Below are positions 11,811 to 24,600 of a stretch of DNA of 64,000 nt, one piece after another. The notes beneath the pieces are model-generated. The model had not been told where the DNA came from and searched no databases. It saw only the letters and a list, made by a program, of their open reading frames with translations. The stretch lies in the NCBI GenBank assembly GCA_903813345.2, contig CAIIXF020000003.1, positions 6,721,815 through 6,785,814 on the forward strand, given 5' to 3'. The translations under genes and the position numbers were made by a program. How positions within the stretch are numbered: position 1 is the stretch's first letter; every line of letters starts with the position of its first letter. Source of the stretch: Owenia fusiformis (Eukaryota > Annelida > Polychaeta > Sabellida > Oweniidae).

Positions 11811-12617
11811 CACCCTTGGTATACGCAGCTAACGAAAATTGACCGGTACGGGTCAAAAGCTGGACCGGTACGGGTTAACGGTTTTATTTGAATTTAAAAC
11901 AGCTATAACTTGCTCAATATTGACTTCCTCGTGTCTAATTTGAAATATATGATGCCTCCCGATGCTTTTAAGTACCCCAATTTTTTACAGATTTTTTAAC
12001 GGACCAAAACTCTCTAAATGCGCATTTATGCTCTTTTCTCTCGAGAACGACTGTCTCATTTTCACGATAACTTTTATTTAGTACTTCTAACATATAAGAT
12101 CTATTTTTCCCCATCAAGGTATGATGTAAATGACATGCTATTTACATCTTGTGAGTTTCAATGACGCGCGTTTGATGTTATAAAAAATGCCAAACTTTGT
12201 GACAAAGAATTTCATCCTGCTGAAATTCTTTGTCAAAAAGTTTTTTATAAAATCAAACGCGCGTCATTGAAACTCACAAGATGTAAATAGCATGTCATTT
12301 ACATCATACCTTGATGGGGAAAAATAGATCTTATATGTTAGAAGTACTAAATAAAAGTTATCGTGAAAATGAGACAGTCGTTCTCGAGAGAAAAGAGCAT
12401 AAATGCGCATTTAGAGAGTTTTGGTCCGTTTAAAAATCTGTAAAAAATTGGGGTACTTAAAAGCATCGGGAGGCATCATATATTTCAAATTAGACACGAG
12501 GAAGTCAATATTGAGCAAGTTATGGCTATTTTAAATTCAAATAAAACCGTTAACCCGTACCGGTCCAGCTTTTGACCTGTACCGGTCAATTTTCGTTAGC
12601 TGCGTATACCAAGGGTG
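11811..12617. mobile_element. Nearly perfect 807-bp palindromic foldback element, 5-bp TSD
   Basis: The left arm 11811-12214 (404 bp) and the right arm 12221-12617 (397 bp) are reverse complements, with only a few mismatches and small indels. One 7-nt gap lies close to the centre. The loop is just 6 nt (12215-12220). The termini are 'cacccttggtatacgcag' and its complement. Perfect 5-bp duplications 'tgatt' flank it at 11806-11810 and 12618-12622. Inside are ACCGGTACGGG motifs near the ends and no coding capacity. High arm identity suggests a young insertion or ongoing arm homogenisation. The superfamily is not assigned. Confidence 0.93.
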
Positions 12618-12622
12618 TGATT

Positions 12623-13685
12623 TAGATATTCTTTTCCATTCAATTTTACAAAATATAGTCATCAGAAAATATTATTATAAGAGGCATGAAAATCATGAAA
12701 ACTTTTAGAAATTGGAATCTTTAGGCATTGGAATCTTAACTGCATGGAATTAACATAATATGAGTGGTCTGATATGAAATCAAATGAATGTGGTCTTGTT
12801 AAAATGCAATTTTGGAACTATTACAACAAGACAATGGGACTAATAGTGAAAATCTAAAAATAAGACCATCAGGGTTAATGATGAGGAAATCTAAAAATAA
12901 GACCACTGAGGTTCTTGATAGGTAATTTCACTTATAATGTTCTATATATTCATTTCTTCTAGACATCATATACAGATTGTGATCAATTGATGTTAATTTG
13001 AACCAGAAACTTGTAGTTCAGAACCATTCACTGTGCTGTTAAATTTGAAAGTATAGAAATCATGAAAACATAAAAAAAGTAGCCATTAAATCAGTCCTTT
13101 TTTCTAAAACATATCATCAAATGTCCTGAACTTGCCCCCCCTTAAGCTTTCTTTTCTTCATAAAAGTTGGTGAAATGGAAAGTAGCTGGCAAAAGGGGGT
13201 ATATCAGTTAAAATATAATACATGAAAACTCAAGCAGATAAATAACCAAAAAGCAAAGAATTGAGTTTTTGCTCATATGTAGTTTATTCAAATGCATATT
13301 TGTATAGAAAATGAAAATGTATGCCTATTTATAGATAACTGTGTTATCAGTAATATGATATCTGCATTATACCATTACACCTGAGAGAGTAGTGTCATTA
13401 TATGTTTTCAGATGCAACCTATTTTACATTTTTGAGTGAATTTGGAATTTCAGGTCTGGTGGTTGGTCCCCTACGATACAGTACAATAATTGCTGGAATC
13501 TACAAATAAGTACATGTAGTCATACAATATAGTACATGTACAATAGACACAGGAATCTACTAGAAGACTGTAGTAGTCTTCAAATGTTGATGATGTAATA
13601 AGAAGACTTAAAAGAAATGTTTAATCAAGAGACAAAAACAGCTGAATGGTCTGATGGTGGTCTTTACAGAATGAGTAATACCAAT
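12623..13685. other. Non-coding stretch after the palindrome
   Basis: AT-rich sequence with stops in all frames. I see a near-duplicate phrase 'gaaaatctaaaaataagacca' around 12848 and 12888, and nothing that supports an exon or RNA gene. Confidence 0.5.
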
Positions 13686-13965
13686 AGTGTGTTCATCTTG
13701 AGTTCTTCACAATATGAACATGTTGAGTAAGACCTCCAATAGTGTGTTCATCTCGAGTTTTTCACAATATGAACATGTTTAGTAAGACCTCCGATAGTGT
13801 GTTCATCTCGAGTTTTTCACAATATGAACATGTTGAGTAAGAACTCCGATAGTGTGTTCATCTTGAGTTCTTCACAATATGAACATGTTGAGTAAGACGT
13901 CCGATAGTGTGTTCATCTTGAGTTCTTCACAATATGAACATGTTGAGTAAGACCTACAATAAAGT
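13686..13965. repeat. 55-bp tandem array (5 copies)
   Basis: Units beginning 'agtgtgttcatct' start at 13686, 13741, 13796, 13851 and 13906, exactly 55 bp apart. Each contains 'ttcacaatatgaacatgtt', which is itself partly palindromic. Copies differ at only a few positions, so the array is recent. Confidence 0.9.
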
Positions 13966-14589
13966 GAGCAATGGATGAAATGGCAATGGACATTTAACAT
14001 GTTGAGTACCCGAATGATGGAAATCCACAAAAGTATTAATTAAACGATGATCATGTTTTGGATTAAGTTTGTACTAATTGAGTAAATATTCATGTGTATA
14101 GTATTTCTTTTGACTGAGAAAACTCAGAAACATTTTCAGTTGAATCAAGTGGTGAATTATGATTCGAAATGTGACGACTTGAACTTTATGTTGTTGTAGA
14201 ATTTTGGAATCTTGAAACTACATTATCAGATTATATAATGTTTCAATACAAATTGAGGAATTTAGATACGACATTATACGATCCTACAATAGGATTTTGA
14301 AAACAAGGTAAAGCTTGATTCTTAAATTTTTAATAAACACGCTTAAGAAAAATATGGTGCCATAAAGTAATGGTCTATTATGCTGGAATAAGAATTTAGA
14401 AAAAAAATTGAAAATTTGTCAAATTTTCAGGTTACTCGAGGAGAAACAACAAAAAAGGCTCAAAATAATATGAACTAGAAATTTATGTGAAAATACATTA
14501 CAATATGCAAATTTCAGAAAAGGAAATATGAAAATCCTTATTAGAAAACATTAAGTATTTGTCTAGTGTAACAGAAATATGAATAATTA

Positions 14590-16275
14590 TGGACATTCAC
14601 ACTAGAAAATTGAATTTTAGTGGTCACATTTGACGAGTTGAATACTACAAAGACACATACTGGAAAGAATAGAATAAGTGTATCATGATGAGGAACCTAC
14701 TCGTCTCAACAACATTCACACTGGAGAAAAAACTTTATCACATGGAACATAAAGTTGAAGTATTTATTACTGGGAAAAAAATATTCTGAAAACAGTAAAT
14801 AGAAAACAGGTCAAACTTGAATTTTTAAGTGAAAATTGAAAGTGGAACAAGCATAATTTAAAGATATTGTCTCCATAAAAATAGTATGACATTAGCGCAA
14901 GGATTCAAATAATGTATGAATGATTGGATGGTATATTTTTGTAAAAATAAGGAAAATCCTTAGCTTGTGTATATTGCTTTTTATTACTTGAATTGTGATG
15001 AAATGTTGAGAAATCATACATATCTTATGCTTATTTAGTGTATGTGTTTGTATATACATGTAGCTTGGTGTATATGAAACAAAACAATTAACAAGAAAAG
15101 TAAGCACGTTACAGATACAGACAGGATAGTGATTTGAGTTCATTCTCTCAATTGGAATGATAGAGATGATTCACACTGGAGAAATCTAAGAAAAAGGTGA
15201 ACAATTTTGATAATGATATTGCAAAATAACATTGAGAAAAGAATTATACCTTAGTGATATTGAACATTTCAGATTATTCAACTGGAACAAAAAGAACTGA
15301 CTTAAGTCTATACTGATTCTTAGCTCAACAAAATATACATACATGTAGTACATACTGGAGAAATTGAGCCAAGATTGGAGCACTATGCTCAATGTACTAA
15401 AATGATTTGACTATAAATTTGACTACATAAATCAAGAAGCTTAATACCCTTTCTAGGATTGTGACTTAACCCAAGACCTACTAATAACAACTAAAAAACT
15501 GGGAAACCTTTTTTAATCATTGACGGAGGCAGTAGTTGTCTGATCACTCATGTACGCTTTAAGATAAGTGTCCAATGATGCCTACAAGTATAAAGTATAT
15601 TTGTTATAACAAGAAAGTTAATGGATCTTTGTAAATCAATAACTCTATCGCAAATGATCCATACTGGAGAGATTTAAGATACATGTCAAATGATGCCTAC
15701 AGCATGTTCAAGGATACAGTTTATTTGTTATGACAAGAAAGTTGATGGATCTTTGTAAAAATTGAGAAACATAGGCTATATGAAATCAATAACTCTTTCT
15801 CAAATGATCCATACTGGAGAGATTTAAGATATGTGTCAAATGATGCCTACACCATGTACAAGTATACAGATGGATCTTTGTAAGAATTGGGAACCATAGG
15901 CTATATGAAATCAATAACTCTATCTCAAATGATCCATACTGGAGAGATTTAAGATATCTGTCAAATGATGCCTACACCATGTACAAGTATACAGTATATT
16001 TGATATGACAAGAAAGTTGATGGATCTTTGTAAAAATTGGGAAACATAGGCTATATCTGTATATGAAATCAATAACTCTCAAATGATCCACTCTGGAGAG
16101 ATTAAAGATGAATGTCAAATGATGCATACACTATGTACAAGTATACAGTATATATGTTACAACAAGAAAGTTGATGGATCTTTATAATAATAAAAAGAGG
16201 TAAACCTAGGCTAAATGAAATCGATAACTCTGTCTCAAATGATCCACACTGGAGAGATATATTCTGGAATGCAGT
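14590..16275 (+). other. Stretch with recurrent zinc-finger-linker-like relics
   Basis: The motif 'catactggaga' or 'cacactggaga' recurs at about 14722, 15172, 15350, 15665, 15812, 15938, 16089 and 16245. In one frame it reads IHTGE, the classic C2H2 inter-finger linker, often preceded by LSQM and followed by a stop. From about 15640 to 16260 the copies sit in a degenerate tandem repeat of roughly 125-160 bp with 'aagaaagttgatggatctttgta'-type units. No intact finger is present. It may be a decayed zinc-finger gene or a repeat that captured the motif. Confidence 0.45.
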
Positions 16276-17103
16276 TTGAGGTATAATTGGTTGGCCTATA
16301 GTAACATCCAAAACAGACTTGCCAAACTGAAGCAAAGTGGAACCCAAAAGATTCTTAAGGGAAATATTTTAATGTCATGTAAAGACAACAATTTAGTCAA
16401 AGATTAGCCAAACATTGTAAATGAGTAATTGAATGTGAAGTTGGTATAGGTTACGTTGTAATACTGTACTTCTGCTAATGTCCTTGCTATTTACATTGTT
16501 TTTGAAATTTTTAAATATCGGTAAGGATTTAATTTGGTGTTATTTTTTGATGGCAAAAACTTTCATTTTTAGCACACGGTCAAGAACATTATCCAAGCTA
16601 ATTAATGCAGTTTATGATTATTGATTTACTTCTTGCCTGATTTGTAAAAACTACCTGGGAATAGAATAATCTGAAATTGTGATCAACTTAATTCTGAATC
16701 TAAGTAGAGGTACAGAGCTTAGCACATCAATATCATATTTGTTTTATAACAACTAGTTTATTATAAACTGGCATTTTGGTTTCATTAAAAATGAATCCAA
16801 ATTAGTGAAAGGTAAATGTAATTTTATCATAATAGTTCATGTATGTATCTTCTGTTCAGCAGGGCAGCTCCTGTAAATGTGTAAGGAGACATGCACTGAC
16901 CTCTTCTTGAATTGTTAATGCTGACTAAATTGATGTATTTTTTTAAACCCAATGCTTTAGTATAGAAATTTAGTAGTAAGTAGAGTACGTAGACCCTAGT
17001 ATTAATGGGTTATTCTGTAGTGCAAATTATTTTTGAAGTAATAATAAATAATGTCATGTAGTTAAAGCAACATTCTTTCTTCTAGTATTAAGACTGCATA
17101 GAC
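16276..17103. other. Non-coding stretch
   Basis: AT-rich, stops in all frames, no repeat or gene recognised. Confidence 0.45.
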
Positions 17104-17285
17104 ATGTCTGCCAATCGTTCATGTCAACACAGTCAGTCACTTGGATCAATAAAGTCAATTTTTATGTCATGTCATGTATGCAGTTATTATGTCATGTCAA
17201 CAAAGTCAATCACTCAACTGTCAATCACTGTGTCAGGTCAACATGGTCAGTCACTCACTCTGGCCAATATAGTCAAACATTATGT

Positions 17286-18256
17286 CGGGTCAACACATTG
17301 TATCATATCATATGGGCAACCATAGTATCATATACTATCATATGGGCAACCATTGTATCATATCATATGGGCAACCATTGTATCATATCATATGGCCAAC
17401 CATAGTATCATACCATATGGGCAACCATTGTATCATGTCATATGGGCAACTGTTGTATCATGTCATATGGGCAACCATTGTATCATATCATATGGGCAAC
17501 CATTGTATCATGTCATATGGGAAACCATTGTATCCTGTCATAGGGGCAACCATTATGTCACATGGGCAACCATTGCATCATGTCACATGGGCAACCGTTG
17601 CATCATGTCATTTGGGCAACCGTTGTATCATGTCATTTGGGCAACCATTGTATCATGTCATATGGGCAACTGTTGTATCATGTCATATGGGCAACCGTTG
17701 TATCATGTCATATGGGCAACGGTTGTATCATGTCATATGGGCAACCATTGTATCATGTCACATGGGGAACCATTGTATCATGTCATATGGGCAACCATTG
17801 TATCATATCATATGGGCAACCATTGTATCATGTCATATGGGAAACCATTGTATCCTGTCATAGGGGCAACCATTATGTCACATGGGCAACCATTGCATCA
17901 TGTCACATGGGCAACCGTTGCATCATGTCATTTGGGCAACCGTTGTATCATGTCATTTGGGCAACCGTTGTATCATGTCATATGGGCAACTGTTGTATCA
18001 TGTCATATGGGCAACCGTTGTATCATGTCATATGGGCAACGGTTGTATCATGTCATATGGGCAACCATTGTATCATGTCACATGGGGAACCATTGTATCA
18101 TGTCACATGGGGAACCATTGTATCATGTCATATGGACAACCATTGTATCATGTCATATGGACAACCATTGTATCATATCATATGGACAACCATTGTATCA
18201 TGTCACATGGGGAACCATTGTATCATGTCATATGGGCAATCATTGTATCATGTCAA
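17286..18256. repeat. 25-bp satellite with 320-bp higher-order repeat
   Basis: About 39 tandem copies of a 25-bp unit (core 'catatgggcaaccattgtatcatgt'). A distinctive block with the variants 'gaaaccattgtatcctg' and a shortened 20-bp unit occurs at 17521 and again at 17841, so a 320-bp higher-order unit has duplicated. Degenerate related sequence with GTCAACA/GTCAGTCACT words extends upstream to about 17104. Since 25 bp is not a codon multiple and the unit lacks stops, all three forward frames are open, the longest 319 codons. These are not genes. Confidence 0.95.
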
Positions 18257-18519
18257 TGCATTTAATCACTGAGCCATTGGCTGACGACAACAAATTGCAG
18301 CTGTATGTCTAGCTTCACCCAGGAGGGAGTTGGTAATTTTCCCATTTGAAATGGTAAGTTGCATTTTTAATTTTATCCGTAACATTAACATTTTTATTAC
18401 AGATACATTAAATTTTCAAACTTTGACATTGTCACACATTACAATCAGCCTGCATCCTAAAAGGACCAAGCAATATGCTAGCCTACATAAACAGGATTTT
18501 GACAATATCCCTTTTATAT

Positions 18520-20230
18520 TAGAAGGTGCCACCATTGAACTAATATTGCATTTGAAGTTGCTACACTTGAATCAACTTCGAATTGGAATGGTGTATGCTA
18601 CCTTTGGAATAGCTCAAATAGGAAGATGCTGTTGCTGTAGGTTACTTGAATCAAATTCAAGTGAAAGTTGCAAAAGTTCAATCAACTATGGAGATGTTAT
18701 ATGCTAAACCAACTTCATTGGAAGTGCTACACTGCAAATTCAAATAATATCTGGTATAACTGAGCCCTAACGTATTACATTGAACCAACTTAAACTACAT
18801 TGGAAGAGGTTACACTTGGACTTACTTCAAATACACTGGAAGATGTTACACTTGAACCTACTTCAAATACACTGGAAGATGTTACATTTGAACCTACTTC
18901 AAATACACTGGAAGATGTTACACTTGAACCTACTTCAAATACACTGGAAGATGTTACACTTGAACCTACTTCAAATACACTGGAAGATGTTACACTTGAA
19001 CCTACTTCAAATACAGTGGAAGATGTTACACTTGAACCAACTTCAAATACACTTGAAGATGTTTCACTTGAACCTACTTCAAATACACTGGAAGATGTTA
19101 CACTTGAACCTACTTCAAATACACTGGAAGATGTTATACTTGAACCAACTTCAAATTCACTGGAAGATGTTACACTTGAACCTACTTCAAATACTCTGGA
19201 AGATGTTACACTTGAACCTACTTCAAATACACTGGAAGGTGTTACATTTGAACCTACTTCAAATACTCTGGAAGATGTTACACTTGAACCTACTTCAAAT
19301 ACACTGGAAGATGTTACACTTGAACTAACTTCAAATACACTGGAAGATGTTACACTTGAACCTACTTCAAATACACTGGAAGATGTTACACTTGAACCTA
19401 CTTCAAATACACTGGAAAATGTTACACTTGAACCTACTTCAAATACACTGGAAGATGTTACACTTGAACCTACTTCAAATACACTGGAAGATGTTACACT
19501 TGAACCTACTTCAAATACACTGGAAGATGTTACATTTGAACCTACTTCAAATACACTGGAAGATGTTAGATTTGAACCTACTTCAAATACACTGGAAGAT
19601 GTTACACTAGAACCTACTTCAAATAGACTGGAAGATGTTACACTTGAACCTACTTCAAATACACTGGAAGATGTTACACTTGAACCTACTTCAAATACAC
19701 TGGAAGATGTTACACTTGAACCAACTTCAAATATACTGGAAGATGTTACACTTGAACCTACTTCAAATACACTGGAAGATGTTACACTTGAACCTACTTC
19801 AAATACACTGGAAGATGTTACACTTGAACCTTCTTCAAATACAGTGGAAGATGTTACACTTGAACCAACTTCAAATACACTGGAAGATGTTACACTTGAA
19901 CCTACTTCAAATACACTGGAATGTGTTACACTTGAACCAAATCAATAAATACACTGGAAAAAGTGCTTCAAATACACTGGAAGATGTTACACTTGAATCT
20001 TCTTCAAAAACACTGGAAGATGTTACACTTGAACCTACTTCAAATATACTGGAAGATGTTACACTTGAACCTACTTCAAATACAAGCAGAACATGTGACA
20101 ATTGAACCACAAATACAGATGTTACAAAATATTGAACCAGCTTCAAATACAGTGGAAGATGTTACAATAGAACCAACTTCAAATACAATGGAAAATGTTA
20201 TGCTTAAACCATTTCTCCAAATACATTGAG
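18520..20230 (+). repeat. 36-bp satellite (about 39 good copies), open in all three forward frames
   Basis: The unit carries 'ctggaagatgttacacttga' and 'acctacttcaaataca'. The regular part runs from about 18795 to 20210, with degenerate copies upstream to about 18520 and downstream to about 20250. As 36 is a codon multiple, the frame from 18800 to 19948 reads a 12-residue repeat SNTLEDVTLEPT about 31 times. That frame has no ATG (it opens at TTG), so it could only be coding as part of a spliced gene. The array lies 1.5 kb upstream of the zinc-finger ORF, whose N-terminus is also rich in N, T, E and P. Confidence 0.93.
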
Positions 20231-20419
20231 GAAAATGCTACACTTGAAGAACCATCATCAATTACTTGAACAATGTCTGTCATATTTTCTTGATAATGTT
20301 TGGAGTCACTGCATTTCAAATCAATTGAAAAAGTGGGAGATCATTAATGAACCAGATCATATTCACATTGCAAAAGATCATGGCTTCAAATCAAAATCAG
20401 GGGAAGATGCAATTTAGAA

Positions 20420-21363
20420 GATATTTTTTGATGATTTTAAACTTCATTCAATGCATCTCCCTATTTGATCTTTGAGCAACATAATGGGTCGATTTCAATT
20501 TGAAACACCTAAAATCATTCAGGAATTTCTTTATTAATGATCTTTAGTTTAGTAGATTGAAGTTTTAAAAATTGAATATATTGGAAGATGTTTACTTAGC
20601 TTTGTTGAGCCATATTTGGAAAGGATGCATTTGAATTATCTTTGTTTAATTATCATTAATTATCTTACTGTACATTGATAAGCTTAGCCAAAACAAAACC
20701 TAATGATGTTTTACAATATTATTGCAGATGATGCTGCTATGGGGACCTGGTGCATGATGTTGTAATGATCCATACTGATGATACTGCCAGGAACACATGG
20801 AGATCCATACTGGTGATCTGATGCATTTGAAAGCATACACACTGGAAAAAAATCATGTAGGCCTGTTTTACTCATATCTGCTCCTAGAAATATTAGTTTA
20901 ATCAGTGCTCTCTGCAGCATTAAAGCAAATTAGCAATGTACTGACTTGAGATTTTAATAAAGGCACTTACTTGCATTATTTTACACCGACTTGAAAATGA
21001 GAAAAATGTTAAGATATCAATAAATTGACTGTATTTGCTCGTCATTATGAAAATATGAATCTTGCAGACATACCATGGAAGAATATCCAAAACGTTTGAC
21101 TTACAATTTTATTTATACTATACTTTGCTCATTTTGTGACACTCAATTTTTTGTTTTTTCACAGTACATCAAAATATGTGATAAAAATTTGCATGAGATA
21201 CTATCGATCTGTTTCAGATCCAAAACTGGTTCAACACACCCTGACAATTACAAGTAGTGGGAGACTATGACAGAAGTATTCAACAATAAAGAGTGATAGC
21301 ATCAACTACTGCCTCTAGAACACTAGCAATATGAAATGAAAGCTTACAGACCATTATCCCATG
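20420..21363. other. Non-coding stretch upstream of the zinc-finger gene
   Basis: Contains three more linker-like relics (about 20770, 20811 and 20838, the last two reading IHTGD and IHTGK) and otherwise nothing recognisable. It may hold the promoter or a 5' UTR intron of the downstream gene. Confidence 0.4.
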
Positions 21364-21600
21364 AATACCCCCATAATACTTCTTGGGCTAGAAGCCTAAA
21401 GTACATGGAGTACAAGCCATTTGACACTCAAATGTGAATACCTCTATAATACTCCAGGGCTGGAATGCAGGCCCATGAACACGGAAGTGTAAATGCCCCT
21501 GTATTACTCCTGAGCTGGAATGCAAGCCATTGGACATTGAAATGTGAATACCCCTATAATACTATCCAGGGCTAGGATATGAGCCATTGAACTCTGAAAC
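21364..21600 (+). repeat. Degenerate ~55-bp repeat in the zinc-finger 5' region
   Basis: Four related units with the core 'gaatacccctataatac' begin near 21364, 21437, 21492 and 21547, spaced 73, 55 and 55 bp. They contain 'gggctggaatgcaagcca'-like halves and end 70 bp before the start codon, so they probably lie in the 5' UTR or promoter. Confidence 0.7.
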
Positions 21601-21670
21601 CTAAAACTGCACGAACAATACATCATTGAATAAATGCCTTTAAATACAGCTCATCAAGTATTATGAATGA

Positions 21671-24600
21671 ATGCATCTAAAATTCTGCAACACCAACATG
21701 GATTCCAACTCAGATATGGTGTCTGTATACATCAACATTGACAATGAAATCACTAGTGGTGCTCATACAGTATATAATGACTCTGAGGAAACTGACTTGA
21801 ACTATGTACATACAACTAATTTCAATGTTGACCTAAGTGGAGATAACATCGAGGCCATATGCAATAACATTGAACCATCATTTAGTGACATTGGACCAAC
21901 AGGAACTGATGTTGTATCATCTTACAATAATGCCAAAGTTAAAGGTGATATTGAACAGACCAAGGTTATAGTTGGCTCAACTCTCAGTAACACTGGTCCA
22001 GCTAGGAATACTACTGAACCAACATTTAATATTGTTGAACAATTGCAAAACACTGCTGATACTATCCACAAGGACCATCATGTTAGGAATTGGCCAACTA
22101 CCGAGGATACAGACAAAATACCAAGTGTTCCTAATGGTAATTCTCGTGGTGAACGTCTTGAGATTGCGATGGAAACTGATCACTCATATTTAGAACACAA
22201 TTCTCTGAACAGAAGGCTAGATGATAAAACAAAGCCAGATGATAACAAAATGACAGATGATAACCTTCCCCCAGATGATAACAGCAACCCTGGCTCGATA
22301 ACCATAATTGTTGATCCTAGTTTCAACATCCAACAACAAGATGCTGATATCGACTCAACCAATCTTTCAATACACAAAGAGAATATTCTTAACGATACTC
22401 AAAACCCTGTAAATACCATTAGTACATCTTTTGAAAATCACCCACATATAAAATTTGAGCCTATAATATCAGAATCATCAAGTTTTGACCAGCAGACATC
22501 CACATTAAACGTGGATAATGAAACTCGGGATAAAAAACTAGGTCTTGGTACGTACCATACTAAAAAACACTTCTCTGACAACAGTGACTTATTGATCACC
22601 CCTCGAACATATGATAACAATAGGACTAATAACAGTCCAACCTTTGGTAATGATCAGGCCAATAATGACCATCATGTATTTAATAAATCTGTTGATCAGG
22701 ATGGATTCAATAACAGACGAATCAAACTCGAATGTGGACATGGAAATACTACAGTTTATGCCATAAAACTCGAAAAGGATGAAATACCTCTTGGCACACC
22801 AATCTCCTTAACTAATCAACATCAGGATAAAAGGGGCACACCCACCTCATCAACCAATGAACATCATGATAAAAGGGGCACACCCACCTCATCAACCAAT
22901 GAACATCATGATAAAAGGGGCACACCCACCTCATCAACCAATGAACATAATATTGATAAGGCCATCAAAAAAGAAAATGATCTTAATCACAAGTCTTTTG
23001 AAAATGGTGATTGTACTTATGCTAATGATGTGAACCATGCAGAAGCTGTAACATGGGCTTTATATGATGAGTCAGACAAAATGGACACTCATCCAACATC
23101 TTCTGATGATTTACATTGTGCTGTTTGCGACAAAGAGTTTAGAACTTTATACTCTCTGAAGATACATCATTGTGCAAAGGATACAACATCGCAAAAACCA
23201 TTTCCTTGCAATCAGTGTGAGAAATCTTTCTTTTATTCTAGTCACTTAAAAGTTCATTTACTTAAGCATGCAAACAGGAAAATGTTCAAATGTAAAATTT
23301 GTGATAAATCCTTTCTTAGTTTGAATAAGTTGAAAATTCATAAAAACATACACACTAGTGAGAAATCAGTTGCTGAAGAATTATCTAGTAATAATGATGA
23401 ATCATATAAATGTAAATACTGTGGGAAGGAATTTGTGACTTTGAAAGGTATAAAAATCCATGAATCACATATGCACAGTGAACAGCCAATGGACAATGAC
23501 TTGAACGAAGAAGAGAAAAAATTCAAATGTAAAAATTGTGAAAAAATATTCAACCATTCAAAAGAATTGAAACAACATAAACGGATCCACACTACTAAAG
23601 TAAATGAGTTAAATGAGGTGCCTTCTGTGGAAGCAGCTGAAATGATTAAATGTCAATACTGTGAAAAAGAGTCCACAACCATAAAAGGTATGAAAATACA
23701 TGTGACACATATGCACAGTGAGGAACCAAATGAGACTAGCAATGACTTGAATGAAGATGAAAAAATAAAAATATTCAAATGTAAAATTTGTGACAAATTA
23801 TTTCACCAATCAAAAGAATTAAAACGCCATAAACGAATCCATACCACTGAGAATATAACAAGCGGACAGTCATCAAAATTGAAAGAAAAACCATTTGAAT
23901 GTGGATATTGCAAAAAATCTTTCCATACATTGAAAGGTATAAAAATACACGAAGGACATGCCCATGATCTAGATAAAAACAAAGCTGACAAAGTTATAAA
24001 CAATGATGATTGTGATGAACACAACAATGATGATATTGACAAAAAACCTTACCCATGCGACCAATGTGATCAAACATTCAAAACTCAACGACTTTTAAGA
24101 TCACATGAAAAGCAACATGCAACATTGGAGAACAATTTTAAATGTAAATGTTGCGATAAAGTCTTTAAAGATTGGAATTATGTTAAAAGACATGAAGAAG
24201 TCCACATGGGTGTGAAATCAAAGTTCCAATGTAGGTTTTGTGCGAAGACATTTAGAGCTTTGAGTTATACAGAAGAGCATGAACGGCTACACATGGAAGA
24301 AAACCCATTCAGCTGTAAAATTTGTAATAAATCATTCAGCTGTTCCGCCTATTTAAAAGAACATGAAGGAGTTCATAATGGTGACTTGACATACAAATGT
24401 AAATATTGCGACAAATCGTATAGTGCTCTAAGAACGGTTAAAGCTCATGAACAAACACACTTTCAGTCAGATAGAAAATCATTTAAATGTCAATACTGCA
24501 GTAAGATATTCAGCACAAAGAAGTATATGCAAACTCATGAAGATCAAATCCATGTTAACCCAGATGTTAAGTCACATCAATGTCAGTATTGTGAGAAGAC

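Noticed and set aside
17353-18312. Long ORFs in all three forward frames over the 25-bp repeats (up to 319 codons)
   Set aside because: They follow from a stop-free unit whose length is not a codon multiple. The peptides are pure 25-residue repeats without domain content.
18800-19948. 382-codon repeat ORF as an independent gene
   Set aside because: It opens at TTG and contains no ATG in frame, so it cannot be a stand-alone eukaryotic CDS. It is kept only as a question in the findings.
17286-20210. CRISPR-like array
   Set aside because: Units are contiguous with no unique spacers, and the genome is animal.
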